Assembly: GCA_947373225.1 (NCBI GenBank)
Contig: CANBWX010000024.1
Location: 1 to 34,286 of the forward strand
Length of the DNA stretch: 34,286 nt
Direction: 5' to 3'
Source: Flavobacteriaceae bacterium
GTDB lineage: Bacteria; Bacteroidota; Bacteroidia; Flavobacteriales; Flavobacteriaceae
Both the position numbers and the translations under genes were made by a program. Positions 24,760 through 32,956 of the stretch are shown one piece after another. The notes beneath the pieces were generated by a model. That model was not told where the DNA came from. It saw only the letters and a list, made by a program, of their open reading frames with translations, and searched no databases. Position 1 is the first letter of the stretch. Every line of letters begins with the position of its first letter.

Positions 24760-26352
24760 ATGCCAACCGACTGTATCAGCTATCAAAATTCTGGATATTT
24801 CTCCGCTTTGATGAATGATTATTTAGACCAAAAATCGAATTTAAAGTCACTTTACAATCGGTTCCCAAATATTGAAAATTTCGAAGGACAAATTCTAGAA
24901 AAGAAAAACTCTTATGACGATAAAAATAGAGCTGTTTTAGTTTCGGTTTTGCAACAACAATATTCGAAAATTTCGACATCGGCTTTGACTGACCAAAATA
25001 TTGAAGCTTTATCCAATTCCAATACTTTCACAGTAACAACCGGTCATCAATTAAATTTGTTCACCGGACCTTTATATTTTCTTTATAAAATTATTTCGAC
25101 AATTAATTTAACCAAGGAATTAAAAGCGAAATATCCTGAAAACAACTTCGTTCCTATTTATTGGATGGCAACCGAAGACCACGATTTCGAAGAAATTAAT
25201 TATTTTAATTTTAAAGGTCGAAAGTTTAGATGGAACAAGGAAAGTACCGGACCCGTGGGACGATTATCTACCGAAGGATTAGCGGATTTTTTTGAAGTCT
25301 ACGCGCGCGAACTTGGTTCTGGAACAAATGCCAATAAAATCAAGAAGTTGTTTCAAGAATCCTATTTGAATCATTCTACTCTTGCCGAAGCAACTCGTGT
25401 CTTAGCAAATGAACTTTTTGGAGAATTTGGCTTGGTAATTCTCGATGCCGATGACCAAGCTTTAAAACGAACATTTATACCTTATATAAAGGAAGAATTA
25501 GTCAACCAGACTTCCCATAAAAAAGTATTAAAAACCATCGAAAATTTAAAAAATTACTTCGTACAAGTAAATCCTCGTGTAATCAATTTATTTTACTTGG
25601 AAGATAATTTGCGCGAACGCATTATTTTCGAAAACCAAAAATACAAAGTAAACAATACAAAAATTGAATTTTCAGAAATCGAAATACTTTCAATATTAGA
25701 AAGTCATCCCGAAAAATTCAGTCCAAACGTGATTATGCGTCCATTATACCAGGAAGTAATTTTGCCCAATTTGTGCTACATTGGCGGAGGCGGAGAAATT
25801 GCTTATTGGCTTGAACTTAAATCTTTTTTCGATGCTGTAAAAGTTACTTTTCCAATTTTGTTAATTCGGAATTCAGTGCTTTTAACAACTGAAAAACAAG
25901 CAAAGAAAGCAGATAAATTAGAACTAACATGGAACGATTTATTTTTAAACCAAAATGTTTTAAAAAATAAAAGCATAAAAAAACTATCCGAATTCCCAAT
26001 TGATTTTACGGTTCAAAAAGAACAGTTACAAAAACAATTTGAAGCACTTTATGAAATAACCAATCAAACCGACAAATCCTTTCTTGGTGCTGTAAAAGCC
26101 CAGGAAACTAAACAAATAAAAGGGTTAGAAAACCTTGAAAAACGTTTACTTAAAGCACAAAAACGAAAGTATTCCGAAGAATTGGAACGAATAATTGATT
26201 TGCAAAATGAATTATTTCCTAACCAAAGTCTGCAAGAACGCCTAGCAAATTTCTCAGAATTTTATCTGGAAAAAGGTGACGATTTAATTCTGCTTTTACT
26301 AAAAAAACTCAAACCATTAGAAAGTAATTTTGATATTATTTCACTTCCATAA
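24760..26352 (+). CDS. bshC: Bacillithiol biosynthesis cysteine-adding enzyme BshC
   Basis: 530 residues, matching BshC length. It is thought to catalyse the last bacillithiol step, joining cysteine to glucosaminyl-malate. Recognisable stretches: SYQNSGYFSALMNDYL at the start, VTTGHQLNLFTGPLYFLYKI around 90-110, VPIYWMATEDHDFEEINYF around 130, GLVILDADDQALK, and IMRPLYQEVILPNLCYIGGGGEIAYW around 325. The C-terminal ~100 residues are a charged coiled coil, as in the known structure. It stands alone, divergent from the carboxylase operon; bshA and bshB are not in the window. Confidence 0.95.
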   Translation: MPTDCISYQNSGYFSALMNDYLDQKSNLKSLYNRFPNIENFEGQILEKKNSYDDKNRAVLVSVLQQQYSKISTSALTDQNIEALSNSNTFTVTTGHQLNLFTGPLYFLYKIISTINLTKELKAKYPENNFVPIYWMATEDHDFEEINYFNFKGRKFRWNKESTGPVGRLSTEGLADFFEVYARELGSGTNANKIKKLFQESYLNHSTLAEATRVLANELFGEFGLVILDADDQALKRTFIPYIKEELVNQTSHKKVLKTIENLKNYFVQVNPRVINLFYLEDNLRERIIFENQKYKVNNTKIEFSEIEILSILESHPEKFSPNVIMRPLYQEVILPNLCYIGGGGEIAYWLELKSFFDAVKVTFPILLIRNSVLLTTEKQAKKADKLELTWNDLFLNQNVLKNKSIKKLSEFPIDFTVQKEQLQKQFEALYEITNQTDKSFLGAVKAQETKQIKGLENLEKRLLKAQKRKYSEELERIIDLQNELFPNQSLQERLANFSEFYLEKGDDLILLLLKKLKPLESNFDIISLP

Positions 26353-26513
26353 CAATCATAAATTACCTTATATTGATAATATAACAAACTTGTTTTCAAA
26401 GTATAAATTTCAGAATAACAACAATAACATCAAATAAATTCATTTTTGTTGCAGATTTATTAATATTAACACATAAAAAACCTATTTTTACAACAAATTT
26501 TAAAAAAATAAAA

Positions 26514-26933
26514 ATGGCTACAAATAGAACTTTTACAATGATCAAACCTGATGCGGTTGCAAACGGACACATCGGAAATATATTAGCAATGATTACGAAT
26601 GCTGGTTTCAAAATCATTTCGTTGAAATTAACCCAATTAACAGTAGCAGATGCTCAAGCTTTTTATGAAGTTCACACTGCAAGACCTTTCTACGGAGAAT
26701 TAGTAGATTTTATGTCTCGTGGACCAATTGTTGCTGCCATTTTAGAAAAAGATAACGCAGTTTCAGATTTCAGAACGTTGATTGGAGCAACAAATCCTGC
26801 CGATGCTGCCGAAGGAACTATCCGCAAAGCGTATGCAACTTCTATGGGAGAAAACGCAGTTCACGGTTCAGATAGTGACGAAAATGCAGCAATCGAAAGT
26901 GCTTTTCACTTTGCTGGAAGAGAACAGTTCTAA
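26514..26933 (+). CDS. ndk: Nucleoside-diphosphate kinase
   Basis: 139 residues, normal for bacterial Ndk, which balances NTP and dNTP pools through a phosphohistidine intermediate. Motifs: [16 protein letters not shown] at the start, [37 protein letters not shown], and the active-site ENAVHGSDS with His117. Unlike most genes here it has its own 160-bp upstream spacer and a strong downstream terminator, so it is probably monocistronic. Confidence 0.97.
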   Translation: MATNRTFTMIKPDAVANGHIGNILAMITNAGFKIISLKLTQLTVADAQAFYEVHTARPFYGELVDFMSRGPIVAAILEKDNAVSDFRTLIGATNPADAAEGTIRKAYATSMGENAVHGSDSDENAAIESAFHFAGREQF

Positions 26934-26965
26934 TTTTAGATTGCATTAAGAATCTATTTAATACA

Positions 26966-27001
26966 AAATCCAGTTTCAAAATTTGAAACTGGATTTTTTT
27001 A
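26966..27001. terminator. Terminator after ndk
   Basis: A 15-bp inverted repeat (AAATCCAGTTTCAAA 26966-26980, complement 26982-26996) ends in a T run on the plus strand, 33 bp past the ndk stop. It is nearly a perfect palindrome, so it may also stop transcription from the convergent DUF721 gene. Confidence 0.85.
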
Positions 27002-27012
27002 TTTACAATCAC

Positions 27013-27048
27013 AAAATTCAAAAAATCTAAAATCAGAACTCTAAATTA
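27013..27048. repeat. Short 7-bp tandem repeat before the DUF721 stop codon
   Basis: Units AAAATTC, AAAAAATC, TAAAATC, AGAACTC and TAAATTA follow one another with one slip, directly downstream of the DUF721 gene. The 18-bp part at 27027-27044 matches 5887-5904 at 16 positions. Confidence 0.5.
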
Positions 27049-27049
27049 T

Positions 27050-27346
27050 TTACCTCAAAACCACATCTTTCACAACATCACGGTGTAATTCCTCATTAAT
27101 CATCGTGACAATTTTCGTTTTTCCATGGCTTAATTCCTCCCTCAAAACCGCCGAAGAAAGTTCAACATACAAAGTACTGCCTTTTAGAACGACATTTTTT
27201 GTATAATAATTCACTCCGTTTCCCATAAGGTTTTTCCAAGCATCCTTAACGTCTATTTGGTCCATTCCGGGTTGCAATTTATTCACTTGGATAATTTGCT
27301 TCAAAACATCACCAACGGTACTTTGATTATTTAGTCTTTTTGCCAT
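27050..27346 (-). CDS. DUF721 family protein
   Basis: 98 residues. The N-terminus (MAKRLNNQSTVGDVLKQII) and a central DAWKNLMGNGVNYYTKNVVL are typical of DUF721, a small family often linked by position to DNA-replication or repair genes and related to the C-terminal part of DciA. Later segments are LYVELSSAVLREELSHGKTKIV and EELHRDVVKDVVLR. The ATG lies 20 bp inside the upstream lipoprotein gene, suggesting translational coupling. No recF or gyrase gene is near, so the context does not support a specific role. Confidence 0.85.
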   Translation of the reverse strand: MAKRLNNQSTVGDVLKQIIQVNKLQPGMDQIDVKDAWKNLMGNGVNYYTKNVVLKGSTLYVELSSAVLREELSHGKTKIVTMINEELHRDVVKDVVLR

Positions 27347-27767
27347 TTCCTAAGATATTTATTGGTGTCGCTTTTTTATAATGATATTCCTTGTTCTCTG
27401 CATTTTTAAACACCAATTTTTCCTTAGAAACTGCAATCAATTCCTCCGACCATTTTGCATAAGGAGTAACATAATCAAAAAATACTTTACCCTTTTCGAA
27501 GCGTATTTTTACATTTTCATACGTATCATTCACAATAAAAGTACCGTCTAATTGCGGCATAACTTTTTTTCGAATACCTGTATTATTTTTGGCAATTTGA
27601 AAATAATCATAACTTTCGTTAATCGTATAATCCTTGTCTTTACCTTGGTCAAAAACCACTTTTTCAATTTCCCAATAGCCATTAATTTTGGATATATCCG
27701 AAGGTGAAATCTTTTGCTGACAAGAGACAAAAAGAAAGGAAACAAATAAAAATCTAACTAAATTCAT
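27327..27767 (-). CDS. Lipocalin-like lipoprotein
   Basis: 146 residues. A short signal peptide ends in lipobox LFVSC (Cys16). The mature part starts with ISKINGYWEIEKVVFDQGK, the G-x-W strand typical of lipocalin-like proteins of Bacteroidota, followed by alternating beta strands (YDYFQIAKNN, DGTFIVNDTYENVKIRFEKG, EELIAVSKEKLVFKN). The ligand is unknown. It is the first gene of a two-gene unit with DUF721. A TAACTTTG box lies 84 bp upstream, and a GTCATTGCGA-type dispersed repeat lies in the presumed leader. Confidence 0.78.
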   Translation of the reverse strand: MNLVRFLFVSFLFVSCQQKISPSDISKINGYWEIEKVVFDQGKDKDYTINESYDYFQIAKNNTGIRKKVMPQLDGTFIVNDTYENVKIRFEKGKVFFDYVTPYAKWSEELIAVSKEKLVFKNAENKEYHYKKATPINILGNGKKTK

Positions 27768-27784
27768 CTATATTATTTTCTGAC

Positions 27785-27808
27785 TGTCATTGCGAAGAAT
27801 GAAGCAAT
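27785..27808. repeat. GTCATTGCGA...GAAGCAATC dispersed repeat word
   Basis: GTCATTGCGAAGAATGAAGC followed by AATC closely resembles a short repeat widely seen in bacterial intergenic DNA (GTCATTGCGAGGAACGAAGC plus AATC). A single copy lies in the leader of the lipocalin-like gene. Confidence 0.65.
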
Positions 27809-27850
27809 CGGTTAGGGTTTTCGAGTAAAAAAGAACTATTTCTTATTCGA

Positions 27851-27858
27851 CAAAGTTA
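27851..27858 (-). promoter_or_regulatory. -7 promoter element for the lipocalin-like/DUF721 genes
   Basis: The minus strand reads TAACTTTG, identical to the box before apbE, 84 bp before the lipocalin-like ATG. A TTTG 14 bp upstream is a weak -33 candidate. Confidence 0.5.
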
Positions 27859-27913
27859 CACCTTAATAAATTCAAAGAAAAAAAATATCTGAAACTCATT
27901 AAACTTTTTTTAT

Positions 27914-27921
27914 TATTTTTG
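27914..27921 (+). promoter_or_regulatory. -7 promoter element for the serine hydrolase gene
   Basis: TATTTTTG is an exact TAnnTTTG match ending 30 bp before the ATG at 27952. Its final TTG at 27919 is in frame with the gene and could be mistaken for a start codon. Confidence 0.55.
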
Positions 27922-27951
27922 GTCAAACCTCAAAACCAATTCATTATAATA

Positions 27952-29028
27952 ATGTCAAAACCAATAATTGCCCTTCTTACCCTATTATTGTTCATTAGCT
28001 GTAGTTCTGGAACTGCACAACCCACTTCAACAATGCCAACAACAGAAAGCGCCTATTTTCCTCCGTTGACAGGCAATGTTTGGGAAACAAAATCAATCGC
28101 AAGTTTAGGCTGGAAACAAAATGCTGTACAACCGCTTCTGGATTATTTGTCACTCAAAAATTCAAAAGGGTTCATAATTCTTGTCAATGGCAGAATCGTC
28201 ATGGAAAATTATTTCAATGGGCATTCCGCAACAACCAATTGGTATTGGGCAAGTGCAGGAAAAACACTAACGGCAACAATGACAGGAATTGCTGAACAAG
28301 AAGGATTACTGAACATTAACAACAAGGTTTCTCAATATATTGGAGCTGGCTGGACAAGCGAAACTTTGGCAAAAGAAAACCTAATCACTTGCAAAAATTT
28401 ACTCACAATGACTTCTGGTATTGAAGATATTACTTATGGAGATGCTGTGGATCCAGCGAGTTTACACTACAATTCCGATGCAGGAACGCGTTGGGCTTAT
28501 CATAATGTATATGTAAAATTACAAGATGTTATTGCGCAGGCAAGCGGTCAAACTTGGAGCAATTATTTCAATTCAAAACTAAGAGACAAAATAGGAATGG
28601 ACGGCTTATGGTTTACTTCCGGAAACAACATTGTTTATAGTAGCACAACTCGAAGCATGGCTCGTTTTGGTTTATTGATGCTTAACAAAGGAAAATGGGA
28701 AAACAATACAATCTTGAACGAAAATTACTTTAATGCAGCGACTTCAACTTCACAAAACATCAATCTTTCTTATGGATATTTGTGGTGGTTGAACGGAAAA
28801 TCGAGTTATCATTTACCTCAATCCCAACTACAATTACCTGGAAGTATAATTCCTTCGGGACCAACAGATATGTTTATGGCTTTGGGTAAAAACGATCAAA
28901 AAATTTATGTAATTCCAAGCAAAAAAATGGTAGTCATTAGAATGGGCGATGCAGCCGATACCGTAAACATGGCTTTATCCGATTTTGACGATGTCCTATG
29001 GCAAAAAATTAATGCTTTGTACCAATAA
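27952..29028 (+). CDS. Serine hydrolase (beta-lactamase/PBP-like) lipoprotein
   Basis: 358 residues. Lipobox LLFISC follows a hydrophobic signal. The beta-lactamase-type serine hydrolase fold is shown by SAGK (Ser101-x-x-Lys104, nucleophile and base), YHN (Tyr183-x-Asn185) and KNLLTMTSGIEDI between them; LSYGYLWWLNG lies near the C-terminus. The family (class C beta-lactamase-like, PF00144) includes esterases and D-aminopeptidases, so true beta-lactamase activity should not be assumed. The ATG at 27952 is preferred because the in-frame TTG at 27919 falls inside a promoter box. Its stop is 1 bp from the stop of a convergent small gene. Confidence 0.9.
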   Translation: MSKPIIALLTLLLFISCSSGTAQPTSTMPTTESAYFPPLTGNVWETKSIASLGWKQNAVQPLLDYLSLKNSKGFIILVNGRIVMENYFNGHSATTNWYWASAGKTLTATMTGIAEQEGLLNINNKVSQYIGAGWTSETLAKENLITCKNLLTMTSGIEDITYGDAVDPASLHYNSDAGTRWAYHNVYVKLQDVIAQASGQTWSNYFNSKLRDKIGMDGLWFTSGNNIVYSSTTRSMARFGLLMLNKGKWENNTILNENYFNAATSTSQNINLSYGYLWWLNGKSSYHLPQSQLQLPGSIIPSGPTDMFMALGKNDQKIYVIPSKKMVVIRMGDAADTVNMALSDFDDVLWQKINALYQ

Positions 29029-29029
29029 T

Positions 29030-29206
29030 TTATTTGCTTTTTCTGCTTTTGAGAAATCCATAAATAAAGAAAGCTGTACCAAAAACGAGAAGCAAATAAT
29101 ATAAAATAATGTTTTTGTCTCTTAGGACATTAGACAAAATAAATGAAATCATACTCAACAAATAAAGATAAATAGTTGGTATATTTTTAAAAGAAGAAAA
29201 ATTCAT
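29030..29206 (-). CDS. Small two-helix membrane protein
   Basis: 58 residues with two hydrophobic stretches (IYLYLLSMISFILSNVL and IILYYLLLVFGTAFFIYGFL), separated by a charged RDKN turn and ended by a basic KSRKSK tail. It would form a hairpin in the inner membrane. An alternative start at 29215 adds MCT. No named family is recognised. It is tail-to-tail with the serine hydrolase gene. Real translation is likely from composition but not proven. Confidence 0.6.
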   Translation of the reverse strand: MNFSSFKNIPTIYLYLLSMISFILSNVLRDKNIILYYLLLVFGTAFFIYGFLKSRKSK

Positions 29207-29226
29207 CGTACACAATTAAAGTAAGC

Positions 29227-29250
29227 TTTGGCAAAATGAAATTTGCCAAA
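29227..29250. terminator. Hairpin downstream of ftsY
   Basis: TTTGGCAAA (29227-29235) and TTTGCCAAA (29242-29250) form a 9-bp stem with a 6-nt loop, 6 bp past the ftsY stop. No long T run follows on the minus strand, so it is a weak terminator candidate. Confidence 0.45.
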
Positions 29251-29256
29251 AATTTA

Positions 29257-30210
29257 TTATTTAAAAAAACTATCTACAAATTCATATTTATTAAATACCT
29301 GCAAATCTTCGATTCCTTCACCTACACCAATATATTTTACTGGAATTTTAAACTGGTCAGAAATACCAATAACAACCCCACCTTTTGCAGTTCCATCCAA
29401 TTTTGTAACTGCAAGCGAAGTTACTTCGGTAGCTACCGTAAATTGTTTGGCTTGTTCAAAAGCATTTTGTCCAGTAGATCCATCAAGAACTAATAACACA
29501 TCGTGTGGCGCGTCACCAACGACTTTTTGCATAACGCGTTTTACTTTTGTCAACTCGTTCATCAAATTGATTTTGTTATGCAAACGACCCGCAGTATCAA
29601 TAATTACAATATCGGCATTTTGGGCAACAGCTGATTGCAAAGTGTCGAAAGCCACCGATGCAGGATCGCTTCCCATATTTTGTTTGACCAAAGGAACGCC
29701 AACTCTATCCGCCCAAACTTGCAATTGGTCAATTGCAGCAGCACGAAAGGTATCCGCTGCACCAAGAACTACTTTATAACCTTGTTTCTTAAATTGATAC
29801 GCCAGTTTTCCAATGGTAGTAGTTTTACCAACACCATTAACACCCACAACCATCAAAACATACGGTTTTGTATTTATCGGAATCACAAATTCGGTTGCTT
29901 CACCAGAATCGATTTCTGATAACAAACTTGCAATTTCTTCTCTAAGGATTTTATTCAGTTCGTCTGTACCAAGAAATTTATCTTCGGAAACACGTTTTTC
30001 TATTCTTGTTATAATTTTTAGGGTTGTATTTACGCCAACATCCGAAGAAACAAGTATTTCTTCTAAATTATCTAATACTTCATCATCAACCTTTGATTTA
30101 CCAGCAACAGCTTTGGTCAACTTTGAAAAAAAAGTTGTTTTTGTTTTTTCTAGACCTTTATCTAAGGTTTCTTTTTTCTCTGAAGAAAATATTTTTTTAA
30201 AAAAACTCAT
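29257..30210 (-). CDS. ftsY: Signal recognition particle receptor FtsY
   Basis: 317 residues. It is the membrane-associated SRP receptor GTPase that hands ribosome-nascent chain complexes to the Sec translocon. The N domain (~20-100) is followed by the G domain: P-loop GVNGVGKTT (123-131), DTFRAAA, DTAGRL (205-210), TKLDG (269-273) and a GVGEGIEDLQVF end. The long acidic N-terminal A domain of E. coli FtsY is absent, replaced by a short basic start (MSFFKKIFSSEKKE) that may bind lipid. It lies downstream of rpmB, rpmG and the DUF4295 gene, a conserved Bacteroidota order, but a terminator at 30326-30355 separates it from them. Confidence 0.97.
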   Translation of the reverse strand: MSFFKKIFSSEKKETLDKGLEKTKTTFFSKLTKAVAGKSKVDDEVLDNLEEILVSSDVGVNTTLKIITRIEKRVSEDKFLGTDELNKILREEIASLLSEIDSGEATEFVIPINTKPYVLMVVGVNGVGKTTTIGKLAYQFKKQGYKVVLGAADTFRAAAIDQLQVWADRVGVPLVKQNMGSDPASVAFDTLQSAVAQNADIVIIDTAGRLHNKINLMNELTKVKRVMQKVVGDAPHDVLLVLDGSTGQNAFEQAKQFTVATEVTSLAVTKLDGTAKGGVVIGISDQFKIPVKYIGVGEGIEDLQVFNKYEFVDSFFK

Positions 30211-30323
30211 TTTATATACGATTTACGATAAAGGGTTTACAAATTAGCCGATTAGAAATCATTAGCCTTTTGTACCAATAAAAAATTGAAAGCAATCTAT
30301 TTCTGACGGTAAATATAAAAAAT

Positions 30324-30355
30324 AAAAAAGCTACTTCCGAATGAAAGTAGCTTTT
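30324..30355 (-). terminator. Terminator of the rpmB-rpmG-DUF4295 unit
   Basis: AAAAGCTACTT (30326-30336) pairs with 30345-30355 around an 8-nt loop; on the minus strand the stem ends in T6. It lies 20 bp past the DUF4295 stop and before ftsY. Confidence 0.82.
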
Positions 30356-30375
30356 CTATATAATGCTTGTGTTAA

Positions 30376-30528
30376 TTATTTCTTTTTCAAGAATTCATCA
30401 ACCTCTTCAGGAGTCATAATTGATTCTACGAATGTATATGCACCTGTTTTTGGAGATTTCACCATTTTGATGGCTTTTGATAATCTCTTAGAAGATGTTT
30501 GTAACGATGCTACGGTTTTCTTTGCCAT
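30376..30528 (-). CDS. DUF4295 small basic protein
   Basis: 50 residues, read from ATG at 30528 to TAA at 30376: starts MAKKTVASLQTSSKRLSKAI, ends TPEEVDEFLKKK. This is the DUF4295 family, a Bacteroidota-specific tiny protein nearly always encoded after rpmG and before ftsY. Its basic, Lys-rich composition and linkage to ribosomal-protein genes suggest a ribosome-associated role; this is inference. Confidence 0.92.
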   Translation of the reverse strand: MAKKTVASLQTSSKRLSKAIKMVKSPKTGAYTFVESIMTPEEVDEFLKKK

Positions 30529-30601
30529 GATTCAAATGTTATTTGTATTTTAAAAAACTCTAAATGTTGCCATTCGAAATTTTTATTAAAATCTCTAATT
30601 A

Positions 30602-30784
30602 TTATTTAATTTCTTTGTGAACAGTTACACGTTTCAAGATTGGATTAAATTTCTTAATCTCTAATCTATCTGGAGTATTTTTTTTGTTCTTAGTTGTAAT
30701 GTATCTTGAAGTTCCTGCAACACCTGATGTTTTGTGTTCAGTACATTCTAAAATTACCTGGATTCTATTCCCTTTCTTTGCCAT
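30602..30784 (-). CDS. rpmG: 50S ribosomal protein L33
   Basis: 60 residues: [18 protein letters not shown] at the start, then [23 protein letters not shown], characteristic of bacterial L33. Only one Cys is present, so this is the zinc-independent (C-minus) form lacking the two CxxC pairs. It lies 28 bp downstream of rpmB and before DUF4295, probably in one transcript. Confidence 0.97.
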   Translation of the reverse strand: MAKKGNRIQVILECTEHKTSGVAGTSRYITTKNKKNTPDRLEIKKFNPILKRVTVHKEIK

Positions 30785-30812
30785 CTTGCTATTTTTTTAT
30801 TTTGGAATAAGA

Positions 30813-31049
30813 TTATTTAATAAATCCTTCTGACTTAGCTTTTTTCAAAACTGCAGCAATTCCATTTTTGTTAATTGTTTTTACCGTAGATGCTGCTACT
30901 CTTAGAGTAATCCATCTATCTTCTTCTGGAAGATAAAAACGCTTTTTAACTAAGTTTACAGAAAATTTTCTCTTAGTTTTATTCATAGCGTGAGAAACGT
31001 TATTTCCTACCATCGCTCTTTTACCTGTAAGGTCACAAACTCTTGACAT
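30813..31049 (-). CDS. rpmB: 50S ribosomal protein L28
   Basis: 78 residues: [20 protein letters not shown] at the start and [26 protein letters not shown] in the middle, typical of L28. It has a single Cys, so it is the form without a zinc knuckle. It is the first gene of the L28-L33-DUF4295 unit, with a plausible promoter 37-67 bp upstream (31086-31116). Confidence 0.97.
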   Translation of the reverse strand: MSRVCDLTGKRAMVGNNVSHAMNKTKRKFSVNLVKKRFYLPEEDRWITLRVAASTVKTINKNGIAAVLKKAKSEGFIK

Positions 31050-31085
31050 TATTCTTATCTTTTATCGTTATTCAAAATCAGGGTG

Positions 31086-31116
31086 CAAAGAAAAGAAAAA
31101 TAAACCTATTAACCAA
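31086..31116 (-). promoter_or_regulatory. Candidate promoter of rpmB
   Basis: On the minus strand, TTG (31116-31114) and TTTCTTTG (31093-31086) are separated by 20 bp. The -7 box differs from TAnnTTTG at one position. The box ends 37 bp before the rpmB ATG. Confidence 0.45.
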
Positions 31117-31121
31117 CTAAA

Positions 31122-32375
31122 TTATTGCAGATTTTTTAAAATTTCTTTTCGTAACATTTCCAAGCTCTTAATCACTGCCCTATCTATCACTTTTTCACGG
31201 GGTTGACCAAAATTAAACTCCTCGACAAATATATTATTTGGCGTCGCCAAAGCAATAAAAACAGCTCCAACCTCAGCATTTGAATCCCCTTTCGTCGGAC
31301 CGGCATTTCCGGTTGTTGCAATTGCGTAATCCGTTTTCATTATGCTTTTTACGTTTATTGCCATTTGTTTTGCCACTTCGGCACTTACCACAGAATGTTT
31401 TTTTATCAAATCTTCCGAAATTCCCAAAACTGAAATTTTAGTTTCGGTTGAATAAGAAACTACACTTCCTTTGAAATAATTGGAAGCTCCAGAAACCGAT
31501 GTCAACAACTGTGCAATCGTTCCACCTGTACAACTTTCGGCGGTTGAAACGGTTTTATTTTGCTGTTTCAAAAGAGTACCAACAACCGTTTCTAGCGTTT
31601 CACCATCATCAAAACCAACAATAATATCGCCTATAATTTTCGTTAAGGAAACCACATTTTCCTCGATTGATTTTTCCAACAATTCCTTGTCGGTTCCTCT
31701 TGCTGAAAGTCGCAAACGCACACTTCCGGGATTGGGCAAATAAGCTAATTTGATAAATTTAGGTAAATTATCTTCCCAATTTTCGATACGTTCCGCGACC
31801 ATGCTTTCGCCTTGGCCGTAAGTAAGTATTGTTTTGTGAAGAATATAAGGGCGTTTGTATTCTCGAACGACTTTTGGAATGATTTCGTTTTCGACCAAAT
31901 ATTTCATTTCGAAAGGCACTCCCGGAAGCGAAATAAAAACAGTATTTTCTTTCTTCATCCACATTCCCGGCGCAGTACCCACTTGATTATGAAGTACGGT
32001 GCATTTTGACGGAACGAGCGCTTGATCTTTGTTGATTTGCGTAATGGTGCGCTTATAAAAACCTTCGATTAGTTGCGTTACGTGTTTAAGAACAGCTTCG
32101 TCGACAATTAATTCATCTCCAAAATAATCACAGAAGGTTTTCTTAGTAACATCGTCTTTTGTAGGACCAAGGCCTCCTGTGATAATCACTAAATCGACTT
32201 TGTTTTGCAGTTTGTTAAAAGTATCTAGAATATGTTGTTTGTCATCACTTATGGAAATCATTTCGTGAACTTCGACACCTATTCTGTCTAATGATTTTGC
32301 AATAAAAGCGGAGTTTGTATCAACAATTTGTCCTATTAGAATTTCGTCACCAATAGTTATTATGGTTGCTTTCAT
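31122..32375 (-). CDS. cinA: CinA family competence/damage-inducible protein (NMN amidohydrolase type)
   Basis: 417 residues with two domains. The N-terminal MoCF-like (COG1058) domain starts [20 protein letters not shown] and contains [13 protein letters not shown] and [12 protein letters not shown]. The C-terminal CinA domain contains [20 protein letters not shown] and [18 protein letters not shown], with the SCTGG segment of nicotinamide-nucleotide amidases. Full-length CinA proteins recycle NMN and hydrolyse ADP-ribose; the competence name is historical. Usual length is about 410-420 residues. The ATG at 32375 is directly preceded by a TTGGGT-type heptamer array. Confidence 0.95.
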   Translation of the reverse strand: MKATIITIGDEILIGQIVDTNSAFIAKSLDRIGVEVHEMISISDDKQHILDTFNKLQNKVDLVIITGGLGPTKDDVTKKTFCDYFGDELIVDEAVLKHVTQLIEGFYKRTITQINKDQALVPSKCTVLHNQVGTAPGMWMKKENTVFISLPGVPFEMKYLVENEIIPKVVREYKRPYILHKTILTYGQGESMVAERIENWEDNLPKFIKLAYLPNPGSVRLRLSARGTDKELLEKSIEENVVSLTKIIGDIIVGFDDGETLETVVGTLLKQQNKTVSTAESCTGGTIAQLLTSVSGASNYFKGSVVSYSTETKISVLGISEDLIKKHSVVSAEVAKQMAINVKSIMKTDYAIATTGNAGPTKGDSNAEVGAVFIALATPNNIFVEEFNFGQPREKVIDRAVIKSLEMLRKEILKNLQ

Positions 32376-32376
32376 T

Positions 32377-32410
32377 TGGTGCTGGGTGTTAGGTATTGGG
32401 TATTTAGGTG
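32377..32410 (+). repeat. TTGGGTG/TTAGGTA heptamer array upstream of cinA
   Basis: Near-tandem heptamers TGGGTGT, TAGGTAT, TGGGTAT and TTAGGTG (one slip) begin 2 bp upstream of the cinA ATG. It is the same repeat family as the larger array at 33574-33662. Confidence 0.6.
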
Positions 32411-32429
32411 TATTCTAACTACGACCACA

Positions 32430-32457
32430 ATCTGCATTCTGCATTCTGCAATCTGAA
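32430..32457 (+). repeat. WTCTGCA heptamer array
   Basis: Four consecutive heptamers: ATCTGCA, TTCTGCA, TTCTGCA, ATCTGAA. They lie 20 bp from the TTGGGT-type array and directly before the structured element. Confidence 0.65.
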
Positions 32458-32458
32458 C

Positions 32459-32606
32459 TAGCCCTGATGGAAGTGGAAAGCTTTTTTGCGGAAAATTACT
32501 ATTTTTTCTAAATAAAAAAGAGCGACCAACGGAAGCTCCTTTTTTATTTATTTTAGAAAAAAAGTAATTTTCAAAAAAACTTGAAACATACAGCAGGAAT
32601 AGCTTC
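32459..32606 (+). other. Structured intergenic element, possible RNA or REP-like repeat
   Basis: A long imperfect hairpin: 32491-32523 pairs with 32535-32572, with perfect 10-bp outer GAAAATTACT/AGTAATTTTC and inner AAAAAAG-GC/GCTC-type parts. It is extended outside by TTTTTTG/CAAAAAA and, further out, by AGC...CCTG (32460-32466) opposite CAGG...GCT (32594-32604). The flanks TAGCCCTGATGGAAGTGGAA and ACTTGAAACATACAGCAGGA resemble words I recall from intergenic regions of other Flavobacterium genomes. It fills the space between the Hpt stop and the cinA leader. Confidence 0.5.
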
Positions 32607-32951
32607 TTACAAATCGAAATCTTTCTTCAATTCTTTGACAGCTTCGCTTACTTGATTCTTAACGCTCTTGAATGTTTCTTTTATTTCTTTCTTCTCTCCT
32701 TCGGCTTTTGTCCAAGCTTCGATTTGAAGAATTTCTTCGAAAGCTACTTTTAAACCAAGCAAATCGAGTGTTGGCTTAACTTTATGCGCATAAGCATAAG
32801 CATGTTTATGATCTTTCTTTTTGATTCCTTCCTTGATTTGAGACAAATCTTCGGGAACTTCTGTGACAAATAACGTGACGATTTGCATAACAAATTCTGG
32901 GTCGTTATCTGAAAGTGCGTACACTTTTGCTAAGTTGTAATGTAAAGCCAT
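32607..32951 (-). CDS. Histidine phosphotransfer (Hpt) domain protein
   Basis: 114 residues forming one helical-bundle Hpt domain. The phospho-accepting motif is AHKVKPTLDLLG near residue 56 (AH-x-x-K-x(6)-G pattern). Such proteins shuttle phosphate between hybrid histidine kinases and response regulators. No kinase or regulator lies in the window. It sits 5 bp downstream of the FAH-family gene, so the two are probably co-transcribed, although the roles look unrelated. Confidence 0.88.
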   Translation of the reverse strand: MALHYNLAKVYALSDNDPEFVMQIVTLFVTEVPEDLSQIKEGIKKKDHKHAYAYAHKVKPTLDLLGLKVAFEEILQIEAWTKAEGEKKEIKETFKSVKNQVSEAVKELKKDFDL

Positions 32952-32956
32952 TAAAG

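Noticed and set aside
27952..29028. True class C beta-lactamase resistance gene
   Set aside because: SxxK and YxN are present, but the family is broad, the protein is a lipoprotein and the third KTG-type motif is not clearly seen.
29243..29779. 178-codon open frame opposite ftsY
   Set aside because: It is antisense to strongly conserved GTPase motifs and has low-complexity composition without family resemblance.
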